The notes under the pieces were generated by a model. The model ran no database searches and was not told where the DNA came from. It saw only the letters and a program-made list of their open reading frames with translations. Made by a program: the position numbers and the translations under genes. A DNA stretch of 53,811 nucleotides from Pseudomonadota bacterium. Its GTDB lineage: Bacteria > Bdellovibrionota_B > Oligoflexia > Oligoflexales > CAIYRB01. The stretch lies in assembly GCA_026390445.1 (NCBI GenBank), contig JAPLFX010000028.1:1-53811 (forward strand), in the 5' to 3' direction. Shown in pieces: positions 1 through 7,792 of this stretch. Numbering within the stretch: position 1 is the stretch's first letter; the number at the start of each line of letters is the position of its first letter.

Positions 1-5
1 CAGTC

Positions 6-443
6 TCACGGCTTAGCAAGTCGCGGCTTGAGGACCTCGCTGACGACCTTGCCGTCAGCCGCCGTCCCAAGTCGGGCTAGAACCTGCTTCATGAGCGGTC
101 CAAACTCTCGATCTTCGGTGCCACGTAAAACCTCATCCACCACCTGCTCAACCTCGGCACGGCTAGCTCGTTTGGGCAAGTATTCATCGACGATCCCCAG
201 CTCGGAGCGGATCTGATCACGCTTTTCGCCCTCTGGGTAATCATCGAGCGATTTAAGCATCCGCTTGTGATAAAGCCCAACCACCTTCAGGACCTCAGCC
301 TCAGGTAGCTCTGCATGAACGTTCACAGCAGCCTGAGTATATTTAATTTCACTGAGCAGCATCCGAAGCACGCTGGTTCGCTCTTTGTCCCTGGCTTTCA
401 TCGCCTTCTTTAAATCTTCGTTGATGCGTTCTTTTAGCGACAA
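6..443 (-). CDS. GatB/YqeY domain-containing protein
   Basis: This 145-residue protein matches the stand-alone YqeY family, which resembles the tail domain of the GatB subunit of tRNA amidotransferase. The N-terminal helix (SLKERINEDLKKAMKARDK) and the later GIVDEYLPKRAS segment are typical. Members are small, helical and cytosolic, often lie near tRNA or replication genes, and have no firmly assigned reaction. The reading frame is open further upstream to a TTG at 461, but a strong Shine-Dalgarno (GGGAGG) lies inside that extension, six bases before a TTG at 443. The TTG at 443 gives the usual family start (MSLKER), so I chose it. The gene is divergent from the subtilase at 505. Family assignment is secure; cellular role is not known. 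Confidence 0.9.
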   Translation of the reverse strand: MSLKERINEDLKKAMKARDKERTSVLRMLLSEIKYTQAAVNVHAELPEAEVLKVVGLYHKRMLKSLDDYPEGEKRDQIRSELGIVDEYLPKRASRAEVEQVVDEVLRGTEDREFGPLMKQVLARLGTAADGKVVSEVLKPRLAKP

Positions 444-504
444 TTGTAACCTCCCGTCCAAGTGGCCGGAGCATGAAAGATACCTACTCTAGACGATTGG
501 CGCG

Positions 505-2364
505 GTGGAGACAATTGAGGACCAAAGGCTTTTGCAAGCAATCCAGATAAATTTGCGCGCGGCTATTCTATTGGCACTCACCTTGACTGTCGCCGGATGC
601 GGCTCGTTTGGAACCGTCGAGATTGCGCACCAGACCACGGCAGTACCCAGGGTTGTCCATCCGTCGCCAGGTCAGATACGTCAGGGGCAAGCCCTTGCAG
701 GTAGCTACCTTGTCACCTTTCGCCCAAACCTCGGCGAGATCGATCGTCAACATCAAGGGTTCGTCGGATTCGCCGCCGAACAATCGGCGCACCTGGCCTA
801 TCTCGACAGAGGCTATTCAGGAGATCCGCGAGTCAAGCAGTTGCGCTTTTTGAGCGCGGTCGATCTGCACCGGGCAATGACCGGAAAGCCCGTCAGTCCC
901 AACGCTATCAGCATGCCGCGCTACCTTAGCAACCTGACCACCGACAACCTTAGCCCGGCGCCGCAAGTCGGCAGTTTGGCGCAAGTTGATTTCTCTTCTC
1001 CGGCGGCGGCAGTCGAAATTCTGCAGGAGTGGGAGGGGAATGGCAGCATATGGTTTGCAGAACCCAACTACATTAGCCACCTCAGCGAAGCAGCTAGCAG
1101 CCCCGCGAGCAATATATTCGCTGCCTATGCAACAAAATATAAAAGCCACTCGTATTGGTGGACCAACCGAATCGGCCTGGCAGCAGCCTTCAATGCTATT
1201 GGTGAACGAGACCTACAGCAGCCCAACACTCCGACTGACCAACAAATCCTCGACCACAGGCCGATCATCGCCGTCTTCGACAGCGGTGTCGACTACCTGC
1301 ATCCAGGGCTCGCCAATCATATCTGGACCAACAACGACCCCAATGTATCGGGCTGCACCGACGATATTCATGGCTGCAATACGACCGCGACATCTCGCGA
1401 CCACCTTGGCAACGGCGATGTCTGGCCCTTCGACGCCGATGGCCCCGGCACCTCATGCGAGGGCCGAGACCCGAACTGTGCGCATGGCACCCATGTCGCA
1501 GGAATCATTGCAGGCGATGCCGCATGGACCGACCCGTTTACCGATGACTTCGCCGCAGGGGTTTGCCCGGTCTGTCAGATCATGATTTTACGAATTGTCG
1601 GCAAAGTCGGTGCTACGTCTGGCATCCTTGATAGCTCCATCGTGGCCGCCTTCAAGTACATTTCATTGTTTCGCCGCAACGACCGACCGGCCGTTCGAGT
1701 CGTCAACGCATCATTTGGTAAGTTCGTCAGATCACGCGCGGTCAACCTCTTGATTCAAGCCGTCAAGGAGCAAGATGGGACGCTGGTGATCGCCGCAGCC
1801 GGCAACGAAGACTCGTCGACTCCTGAGTATCCTGCGGCATTTCATGACGCCATAGGTGTCGCCGCTGTTGGCAGTAACCTGCGCAAGCTTGAGTTCTCCA
1901 ACTTCGGGCCATGGGTCAGCATAGCCGCGCCCGGAGATAATATCCTATCCACCGTGCCTGGTGGCGCGCTGGAATCGAAGTCCGGTACTTCCATGGCCTC
2001 GCCACTGGTTGCGGGAACTGCCGGGTTGTTGCTGGTCCGACATCCCACGTTGAGCTTCGACGCGTTGCGCGGGGCGCTTCTTTCCAGTGCCGACCCGGGT
2101 CTTTATGACCCCATGGTTGCCGACGGCTTTAACTACACCAACTATTTTCCACGCATCAAAGGGCAATCAGACCCTGTCCCACTGCTCGGACGGGGCCTGC
2201 TCAATACCAGCGGTGCGATCCTCGGAACCACTTATACCGGTCAGCCTCAGGAACCCAACCTAAACCGAGTAAAATCAGGCTGCGGTACGATCGCATCCTC
2301 AGTCAGCGCCGGCCGCACTTCTGCCTGGTGGCTGATGGCGCCTCTTTTACTAATGATCTTATAG
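505..2364 (+). CDS. Exported S8 (subtilisin-like) serine protease with C-terminal anchor-like tail
   Basis: A 619-residue subtilase. After a short N-terminus, a hydrophobic stretch ends at Cys32 (TVAGC), so it may be a lipoprotein. Residues about 66-190 look like an I9-type propeptide, from GSYLVTF to FAEPNY. The catalytic triad is visible: Asp259 (VFDSGVD), His327 (AHGTHVAG) and Ser496 (SGTSMASP), with oxyanion Asn434. The C-terminus carries SGCGT (Cys593), a short spacer and a hydrophobic segment that runs to the last residue. This resembles MYXO-CTERM-like surface-sorting tails but lacks the usual final Arg cluster. The listed start is a GTG without a clear Shine-Dalgarno. A TTG at 553 would give a more normal signal peptide. 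The role is probably extracellular or surface proteolysis. Confidence 0.93.
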   Translation: METIEDQRLLQAIQINLRAAILLALTLTVAGCGSFGTVEIAHQTTAVPRVVHPSPGQIRQGQALAGSYLVTFRPNLGEIDRQHQGFVGFAAEQSAHLAYLDRGYSGDPRVKQLRFLSAVDLHRAMTGKPVSPNAISMPRYLSNLTTDNLSPAPQVGSLAQVDFSSPAAAVEILQEWEGNGSIWFAEPNYISHLSEAASSPASNIFAAYATKYKSHSYWWTNRIGLAAAFNAIGERDLQQPNTPTDQQILDHRPIIAVFDSGVDYLHPGLANHIWTNNDPNVSGCTDDIHGCNTTATSRDHLGNGDVWPFDADGPGTSCEGRDPNCAHGTHVAGIIAGDAAWTDPFTDDFAAGVCPVCQIMILRIVGKVGATSGILDSSIVAAFKYISLFRRNDRPAVRVVNASFGKFVRSRAVNLLIQAVKEQDGTLVIAAAGNEDSSTPEYPAAFHDAIGVAAVGSNLRKLEFSNFGPWVSIAAPGDNILSTVPGGALESKSGTSMASPLVAGTAGLLLVRHPTLSFDALRGALLSSADPGLYDPMVADGFNYTNYFPRIKGQSDPVPLLGRGLLNTSGAILGTTYTGQPQEPNLNRVKSGCGTIASSVSAGRTSAWWLMAPLLLMIL

Positions 2365-2380
2365 TCTTGGGTGACCGACC

Positions 2381-3736
2381 TCAGAGTCCGGGGCGATGTT
2401 CCATGGCATATCGCTGAAACCGTTCATGGGCAGCCAGACACTGACGCCCTTTTTTGTCGGCTTTGCTCTCTCCTCTTTGGCGTTCGAGGTGGGGCAAGAG
2501 CCCAAGATTTGCGTTCATTGGCTGGAAATCACCGAGCCCACCATGAGTCACATAGTGAACCAAAGCGCCAATCATCGAGTCGCGCGGCGGCATTTCAAAA
2601 TGAAGCCCCTGCGCCTTAGCCACCGCTGCTCGAGCCGCCAGCAAACCGATGGCAGCGGACTCGGTGTAGCCTTCAACTCCGGTGATCTGCCCTGCAACAA
2701 ACAACCCGGGCGCCCCCTTAACCGACAGGTCCGGGTTTAATACCTCGGGACTTTTTAGGTAGGTATTGCGATGGACCGAGCCAAAGCGCAAAAACTCAGC
2801 GTTGCGCAACGCCGGGATCAGCGCGAAAACACGTTGCTGTTCAGGCCATTTCATTTTGGTCTGAAAGCCGACCATGCTGTACATGGTCCCAGCCGTGTTT
2901 TCTAAACGCAGTTGGACGTTTGCCCATGGCCGGTGACCGGTCTTGGGGTTGATTAGTCCAACTGGCTTCATTGGACCAAAGCGCAAGGTTTCCCGCCCGC
3001 GCTCGACCATGACCTCCACAGGTAAGCAAGACTCGAAATACTTAGTACTCTCAAAAGCGTGTAAAGGCATGTAGTCTGCCGCCGCCAGAGCATCGATAAA
3101 GGCCTCGTATTCCGCCTTATTGAGCGGCAAATTGAGGTAATCTCCAGCACTTTCAGCATCACTTTCACGATCATATCGGCTAGCGGCAAAGGCGTGCTGA
3201 AGATCGATCGAGTCCGCCGCTATCACCGGTGCAATTGCATCGTAGAAATACAACCGATCCTGCCCACCGGTGAGACGCTGCAGCTCCGCCGCTAAGGGCG
3301 CTGAGGTTAGGGGACCTGTCGCCACAATCCAGATCTCGTCTCGAGCGGCCATTTCCGACGAGGTGGGCAATGCCACGACCTCATGATCCAAACGCGTAAA
3401 ATTTGCATGGCTGGCCAGGGCATCCTCGATAAATTTTGAAAAGACCTCGCGATCTACGGCCAAGGCCTGGCCGGCAGGGACTTTTGCCGCGTCTGCCGCA
3501 CGCATGACGAGAGAGCCAAACGCCACCATTTCAGCCTTGAGTAATCCCGGCGCCGACGTCGCAGACATCGACTTCAATGAATTCGAGCAAACCAACTCCG
3601 CTAAGCGGCCAGTTTTATGGGCTGGACTCGTCTGAGTCGGCCGCATCTCATGCAAAGTCACGGAAAACCCGGCACTTAGGACCTGCCAAGCGGCCTCAGA
3701 ACCAGCTAACCCGCCGCCAACGATATGAATATGCAT
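2381..3736 (-). CDS. trmFO: TrmFO, folate/FAD-dependent tRNA (uracil-5-)-methyltransferase
   Basis: A 451-residue flavoprotein that makes 5-methyluridine at position 54 of tRNA, taking the carbon from methylenetetrahydrofolate. The N-terminal FAD-binding motif is VGGGLAGSEAAW, followed by the family-specific segments LHEMRP and ELVCSNSLKS. The C-terminal region has VAGQITGVEGYTES and YVTHGGLGDFQPMN, both typical of TrmFO. The frame is open 30 codons further upstream, but MHIHIVGGG at 3736 is the family start and has an AAGAGA ribosome site. It is convergent with the subtilase, with a 16-base gap and no terminator visible. TrmFO replaces the S-adenosylmethionine-dependent TrmA in Firmicutes, delta-grade proteobacteria and relatives. 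Confidence 0.96.
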   Translation of the reverse strand: MHIHIVGGGLAGSEAAWQVLSAGFSVTLHEMRPTQTSPAHKTGRLAELVCSNSLKSMSATSAPGLLKAEMVAFGSLVMRAADAAKVPAGQALAVDREVFSKFIEDALASHANFTRLDHEVVALPTSSEMAARDEIWIVATGPLTSAPLAAELQRLTGGQDRLYFYDAIAPVIAADSIDLQHAFAASRYDRESDAESAGDYLNLPLNKAEYEAFIDALAAADYMPLHAFESTKYFESCLPVEVMVERGRETLRFGPMKPVGLINPKTGHRPWANVQLRLENTAGTMYSMVGFQTKMKWPEQQRVFALIPALRNAEFLRFGSVHRNTYLKSPEVLNPDLSVKGAPGLFVAGQITGVEGYTESAAIGLLAARAAVAKAQGLHFEMPPRDSMIGALVHYVTHGGLGDFQPMNANLGLLPHLERQRGESKADKKGRQCLAAHERFQRYAMEHRPGL

Positions 3737-3831
3737 CGCTATTCTCTTGGTATGCCCTTTTGGGCACATGTGAGTCGAAATTCGGGGCCCAGAGGTAGCA
3801 CAAGCTGTGGCTAAATGGTCCAGCATTTAAA

Positions 3832-3860
3832 TTGTCATAATGTTATTAGATACTTAAAAT
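3832..3860 (+). promoter_or_regulatory. Candidate sigma-70-type promoter for the receiver-like gene
   Basis: TTGTCA at 3832-3837 and TAAAAT at 3855-3860 are separated by 17 bases. The surrounding DNA is clearly more A+T-rich than the neighbouring genes. It lies about 65 bases before the ATG at 3926 and would leave a short untranslated leader. This is read by eye only. Confidence 0.5.
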
Positions 3861-3925
3861 TTGGAACCGATTTTGTATTAGAGAGAGATACTAATCAACT
3901 GTCCAGCAGCAGGGGAGGGGCTAAA

Positions 3926-4291
3926 ATGAAGACAAAAATTTTGATCATCGAAGATAGCGCCTACAAGGCTTTCGCCACCAAACAACTCCTCGAAGCGACA
4001 CTTCGTATGGCCGTTAGGCTTGTCGACGTCGCTTCGACCAAGGAGCTCGCTCGCCGCACGGTTGAATTCGCACCGCATCAGATACTCTGCTGCTGCGAAG
4101 GTGGCGCCGCTGAGCTGCTCCAAACGATGAAGAAGCGCCAGACCAACCGCCGCAACACCGAAATCACTCTGCTCCTGGCTCAGGACCTCGAAGCGGACCA
4201 GGTCGAGCAAGTGCGCAGTTTTGTTAATGCATACTGGTTGGCAAGCCACGGCGGCGCTAAGGACAAAACGTTAACAGCCCATGCCGCTTAG
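3926..4291 (+). CDS. Receiver-like (CheY-fold) protein without phosphoacceptor Asp
   Basis: A 121-residue protein that starts like a response-regulator receiver domain (KILIIEDSAYKAFATKQLL), with the acidic pair Glu9-Asp10. At the place where the phosphorylated Asp at the end of beta-3 is expected, it has ILCCCEGG (Cys55-57). The usual Lys-Pro near the end is replaced by NAYWLAS. It should therefore not be phosphorylated in the normal way, and may be a pseudo-receiver that works by protein contacts. There is no output domain. The start at 3926 is set by a strong purine-rich ribosome site (AGGGGAGGGG). The frame is open further upstream to 3815, but that extension looks non-coding. The last 35 bases overlap the end of the convergent TetR gene. 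The receiver fold itself is an inference from the N-terminal third. Confidence 0.8.
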   Translation: MKTKILIIEDSAYKAFATKQLLEATLRMAVRLVDVASTKELARRTVEFAPHQILCCCEGGAAELLQTMKKRQTNRRNTEITLLLAQDLEADQVEQVRSFVNAYWLASHGGAKDKTLTAHAA

Positions 4292-4910
4292 GCCTAACTT
4301 TAGCGCTGCCGCCTACGGCGGACGCGCGAAGGAACCCCTTAATCTGACGAATCGTCGACGTCAGAGGGCCTGACGCTCTTTCCGTCTTGGCCAGAAGCAG
4401 CGCTCCCTCAATGGCCGCCACCCAAAACGTGGCTAACTCCGCCGGAATGACGTCCGAGCGCAAGGATCCGTTGGCCTTCAGCTGCGTCAGTCCGTGCGTC
4501 AAGCACGACTCCCAATAGCCAAAGGTCGCCTGCAAATTAACCCTGAGCTCCTCGCTGTGGCCGGACATCTCACTGGCTAAATTGCCAATCGGACAGCCTT
4601 CGGCATAAACACCAAGGTCATAGTCGGCGAGGATTTGGTCTAACCAAGCCTCGAGGCCGCCCAAGGTGCCGAGGTTCGCAAGGAGCGCCTCCTGGGCGGC
4701 CGGCAACGCCGACAGGTGGTAGCTTATCAGCTCCTTCACCAGGGCATCTTTACTGGTAAAGTAGTGATAGAATTGGCTCTTGCCAGTCCCAGATGCGTTT
4801 AACACGTCATCGACACTGGTGCCATTCACGCCATTTTTGTACATGAGCCCCGCCGCTACGGACAGAATCCGGTGCCGCGTTGAAGCTCCTCTAGTGGATT
4901 TTGCTTTCAT
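4257..4910 (-). CDS. TetR/AcrR family transcriptional regulator
   Basis: A 217-residue one-component regulator. The N-terminal helix-turn-helix is typical: TRHRILSVAAGLMYKNGVNGTSVDDVL followed by the recognition region GKSQFYHYFTSKDAL (residues about 10-60). The C-terminal ligand domain contains YAEGCPIGNLASEMS, a signature of the YxaF/NemR-like branch that often controls efflux or detoxification genes. No obvious target operon is adjacent, so it may act on itself or at a distance. No Shine-Dalgarno is visible before the ATG. A TATCAT sequence lies six bases upstream of the ATG, so a leaderless, autoregulated transcript is possible. Family assignment is firm; the ligand is unknown. Confidence 0.93.
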   Translation of the reverse strand: MKAKSTRGASTRHRILSVAAGLMYKNGVNGTSVDDVLNASGTGKSQFYHYFTSKDALVKELISYHLSALPAAQEALLANLGTLGGLEAWLDQILADYDLGVYAEGCPIGNLASEMSGHSEELRVNLQATFGYWESCLTHGLTQLKANGSLRSDVIPAELATFWVAAIEGALLLAKTERASGPLTSTIRQIKGFLRASAVGGSAKVRPKRHGLLTFCP

Positions 4911-4960
4911 AGAAATATGATAGCAAATCCGACGCTAGGAAGAAAATGCCGCAGCAAAAT

Positions 4961-5161
4961 TCACGGCTGCTGATGATCGATCTTCTGCAGTTCGGTGGTG
5001 ACTAAATCGATAAGTTGCGAAGATACAGAGATGATGTCGCGGGCTTCACAGCCTTCGTCCTGCAGCTGACGATAGATAGAGCTGGCGAGCAGCCGTACGG
5101 CCCTATCGTTGACCGATTGTTTCGCTGTCGAATGCGAGGCTACATTTGATGAAGTTGTCAT
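4961..5161 (-). CDS. Small helical protein of unknown function
   Basis: A 66-residue cytosolic protein with a low-complexity N-terminus (TTSSNVASHSTAKQ) and then a compact helical part containing VNDRAVRLLASSIYRQL and ISVSSQLIDLVTTEL. The start at 5161 follows a good GGAG ribosome site (AAAGGAGCGGT). An upstream start at 5230 is possible in frame but lacks such a site. It has no signal peptide, metal motif or membrane segment. The amphipathic helices suggest a small adaptor or regulatory protein, but I do not recognise the family. It lies upstream of the TetR gene on the same strand, 50 bases apart, so the two could be cotranscribed. Confidence 0.7.
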   Translation of the reverse strand: MTTSSNVASHSTAKQSVNDRAVRLLASSIYRQLQDEGCEARDIISVSSQLIDLVTTELQKIDHQQP

Positions 5162-5470
5162 ACCGCTCCTTTTCAACGCTTCTTGTAGGTAGCGCGCTTT
5201 TGGGGCAAACGATCCATTGACCGCATCCACCTTACTCCCTAACTCTACAACATTGATGCCAACAAGGCCAAGTCCAGGCTAAGCGCCTGAAATTTGTCAA
5301 GCAAACCTATGTAATTTTAAGGTATTTTAATAGCCACAACCAGGCCATCTAGGGGTTGCTTTAACCGACATCGACCATGTCTAAGCATTCACCCCAGTCA
5401 CCTTCTGGTGACAGCACACCCTCAGCCTGTGGTAATAATGTCAGAGGTGCAAACTTCCTAAGGTGCTTTT
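5162..5470. other. 309-base non-coding region between divergent genes
   Basis: No convincing gene is seen here. It must hold the promoters for the small protein (minus strand) and for psd (plus strand). It is A+T-rich around 5290-5335. A short perfect inverted repeat, GTCACC-TTCT-GGTGAC, lies at 5397-5412, and psd has an AAGGTG ribosome site just before 5471. I could not assign a clean -35/-10 pair in either direction. Confidence 0.5.
5397..5412. repeat. Short inverted repeat upstream of psd
   Basis: GTCACC and GGTGAC are perfect 6-base arms with a 4-base spacer, about 60 bases before the psd start. It could be an operator half-site pair, but repeats this short arise by chance. Confidence 0.3.
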
Positions 5471-6340
5471 ATGTACTCGTTAGCGGTACGCTTGTTTACG
5501 CTGGCCCCCAAAAATGCCTTAAGTTTCGCCACGGGCCTGGCCGCTCGACTTAAGCTGCCAAAACCATTGGCAGACCTTAGTTGTCGCGGTTTCGCTGCGG
5601 TTTTTCGGCTCGATATGGCTGAAGCCTCAGCTCCCCTCAGTGACTACGCCACCATTGAGGACCTGTTTACCCGCTCTCTAAAGCCTGGCCTACGCCCCAT
5701 CAGTTCGCCCATATGCTCGCCCGCCGACGGTTTCCTGGCGCGCTCCGGCCCCATCCAGGCGGGAGAGGCCATTCAGGCAAAGGGACTGCCATACTCTGCT
5801 GCCGACCTGGTCTTTGGTGCCACCGGTCCAGAAACGGGTGGAACACAAGATTTCGCCTGGTACCAGACCATCTATTTGGCCCCTCACAACTACCACCGGG
5901 TTCACGCTCCGTTTAGCGGCCGAGTCACGAAAGTGACCCACTTTCCTGGCGAGCTTTGGCCGGTCAATGGGCCGTTTGTTGCCCGGGTGCCACGACTCTT
6001 TTCGCGCAACGAGCGCTTAGTCTTTAGCTTTGATTTGTCGCTCGGGGGCAAAGCCTACGTGGTCATGGTCGGGGCCTTTAACGTCGGCCGCATGGTGACG
6101 CCCTTGGCCCCTGATGTGGTGACCAACAACGGTCGACGCCAAGGCAATGAGCAGCCTTCCTTTACCACCTTCGAACCGGCGCGCGACGTAGCTATCGGCG
6201 ATGAAATCGGCACGTTTATGCTCGGCTCGACCGTGGTGATCGTCTACGACCACGCCGCTATCAGTGGTATCAACCTGCTACGGGCCCAGGATAATAGGCC
6301 TATACTCATGGGTCAGACCCTGTGCACGAGGCAGTCATGA
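5471..6340 (+). CDS. psd: Phosphatidylserine decarboxylase proenzyme
   Basis: A 289-residue enzyme that converts phosphatidylserine to phosphatidylethanolamine at the inner membrane. The self-cleavage motif is present near the C-terminus (FMLGSTVVIV); cleavage between Gly and Ser makes the pyruvoyl group on the new alpha chain. The segment APHNYHRVHAPFSG and the early SPADGFL are also characteristic of the family. Length is close to the E. coli enzyme (322). The ATG at 5471 has an AAGGTG ribosome site. The stop codon overlaps the start of the pyruvate kinase-like gene (ATGA at 6337-6340), so the two genes are almost certainly translated from one transcript, an unusual pairing. Confidence 0.96.
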   Translation: MYSLAVRLFTLAPKNALSFATGLAARLKLPKPLADLSCRGFAAVFRLDMAEASAPLSDYATIEDLFTRSLKPGLRPISSPICSPADGFLARSGPIQAGEAIQAKGLPYSAADLVFGATGPETGGTQDFAWYQTIYLAPHNYHRVHAPFSGRVTKVTHFPGELWPVNGPFVARVPRLFSRNERLVFSFDLSLGGKAYVVMVGAFNVGRMVTPLAPDVVTNNGRRQGNEQPSFTTFEPARDVAIGDEIGTFMLGSTVVIVYDHAAISGINLLRAQDNRPILMGQTLCTRQS

Positions 6341-7761
6341 TTGAGCAGCATTCCCGGCGGACAAAGATCGTAAATTCCTTTGAGGGTAAAGCCCTGCTGG
6401 CTCAAGACGCCAGCGAGGTCAGAAACCAGGACGTCGACGTCTTCCGCTTGGTCTATGAAGCGCCGCTAATCGGTCCGATCCAAGGATTTATCAAGGCCCT
6501 GCGCGCCAAAGGCCAAAAGGGTGAGAACAGTACGGTCATGCTCGACTTGGCCAGTTGGACACAGGCTGTCGTTAGCAACCTAGCGGCTCCAAGGGAAGTG
6601 AGCTTTGGCGAGCGGCTGACGGTATCGTCGGCCGAGCTGCCCTCGACGATCAGGCTCAAATCTGCCGGATGGGACCGGCTGTTCAAGGCCGACGCAAAGG
6701 TCTTCATTGGCTCGGGAAACGTCGTCCTACGGACCATTCGCTGCAGCAAAGATCAAGCTGAACTGGAGGTTACCCAAGGGGGGGTCATCTATCCGGAGAT
6801 GGACGTCACGATCCCTGACACCCGGCGTGACCCGGAGCGTTTCAAAATTGATGTCGTCGACCTTAAAGGCCTCATCGAAGAAGGGGTCGACTACCTGATT
6901 GTCTCGGGCCAGTGGACCCTCCCGTACCTACTCGACTTTCGCCGCAAGCTGGCCGCTCAGCATGGCGACAATACACCGTGGTTGCTGGTTAAAGTGGACT
7001 CGGGAGAGGTGTATGAGCGCCTACCCGAATTGCTCGCCCATCTCGAAGGAGTGGTCATTTCGCGGCGTGAAATGGCGCTGACCATCAATCCAGTCACGGT
7101 ACCGATGATCACCAAAGAAATCATCCAGCGCTGTAATGACCACGCTAAGATCGTGTTGACGGCTAGTGAAATGCTTGCATCGATGCGGCACAACGTGACC
7201 CCAACCCGGGCTGAGGTTTCCGATGTTGCCAACGCCGTCATCGACGGTACCGACGCGGTTCTGCTCTCAGAGGAGGTCGCCAACGGACGATTTGGAACCA
7301 AGGCTGTCGAGGTTATGGCCCGAATCATCACCGACATCGAGGGCGCCAACATCAACGTCCAGCCCAACTGGATCAAGCACACGCCAACGGTTGCCAACGA
7401 GATGGATGCAATCGCCTATCATGCCCTGCGAACGGCTGAGCGCATTGGCGCCAGAGCTATTGTGACGATCACTAAAGCTGGCAACACGCCGTTAAAACTG
7501 GCGAGTTTCCGAGCGCCAGTGCCGATTATCGCTGTCACCTTTTCGGCTGCGGTGAAGCGTCGATTGGCAATGGTTCGAGGCGTTCAAACCCTCCTACTTG
7601 ATATCGACCCAAACATCGATCAAGTGCTACCCATCGTTAATGATCAATTGGTGCGCGACAGCTGGTTGAAAGCTGGCGATGCCGTCATTTTCGTCGCCAT
7701 CACGTTGTCGCCCGTGGGCAAAGAGGCAAGCAACCTCTTCACGATCCAAAATCTATCGTGA
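6337..7761 (+). CDS. Divergent pyruvate kinase homologue with altered active site
   Basis: A 474-residue protein with the overall plan of pyruvate kinase. The C-terminal half of the barrel is well conserved (PTRAEVSDVANAVIDGTDAVLLSEE, residues about 288-313), and an allosteric-type C-domain follows. The catalytic half is strongly changed. RLNFS becomes RLVYE (Arg37 kept, Asn and Ser lost), and LDTKGPE becomes LDLASWT (Asp70 kept). The KIEN lysine is kept as Lys219, followed by Asp221 in place of the metal-binding Glu. ARGDLG becomes SRREMAL, with Glu245 in place of Asp, and the TATQ threonine becomes Ser277. Key charges are thus partly swapped rather than simply deleted. It may be a slow or specialised kinase, or a regulatory homologue. 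The start at 6337 overlaps the psd stop; a GTG at 6322 is less likely. Confidence 0.85.
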   Translation: MIEQHSRRTKIVNSFEGKALLAQDASEVRNQDVDVFRLVYEAPLIGPIQGFIKALRAKGQKGENSTVMLDLASWTQAVVSNLAAPREVSFGERLTVSSAELPSTIRLKSAGWDRLFKADAKVFIGSGNVVLRTIRCSKDQAELEVTQGGVIYPEMDVTIPDTRRDPERFKIDVVDLKGLIEEGVDYLIVSGQWTLPYLLDFRRKLAAQHGDNTPWLLVKVDSGEVYERLPELLAHLEGVVISRREMALTINPVTVPMITKEIIQRCNDHAKIVLTASEMLASMRHNVTPTRAEVSDVANAVIDGTDAVLLSEEVANGRFGTKAVEVMARIITDIEGANINVQPNWIKHTPTVANEMDAIAYHALRTAERIGARAIVTITKAGNTPLKLASFRAPVPIIAVTFSAAVKRRLAMVRGVQTLLLDIDPNIDQVLPIVNDQLVRDSWLKAGDAVIFVAITLSPVGKEASNLFTIQNLS

Positions 7762-7792
7762 ATAACATCGGTTATCTCATTCAATGACAAGG

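Noticed and set aside
986-1585. 199-codon open frame on the plus strand
   Set aside because: It runs inside the subtilase gene in another frame, with no ribosome site and no recognisable domain.
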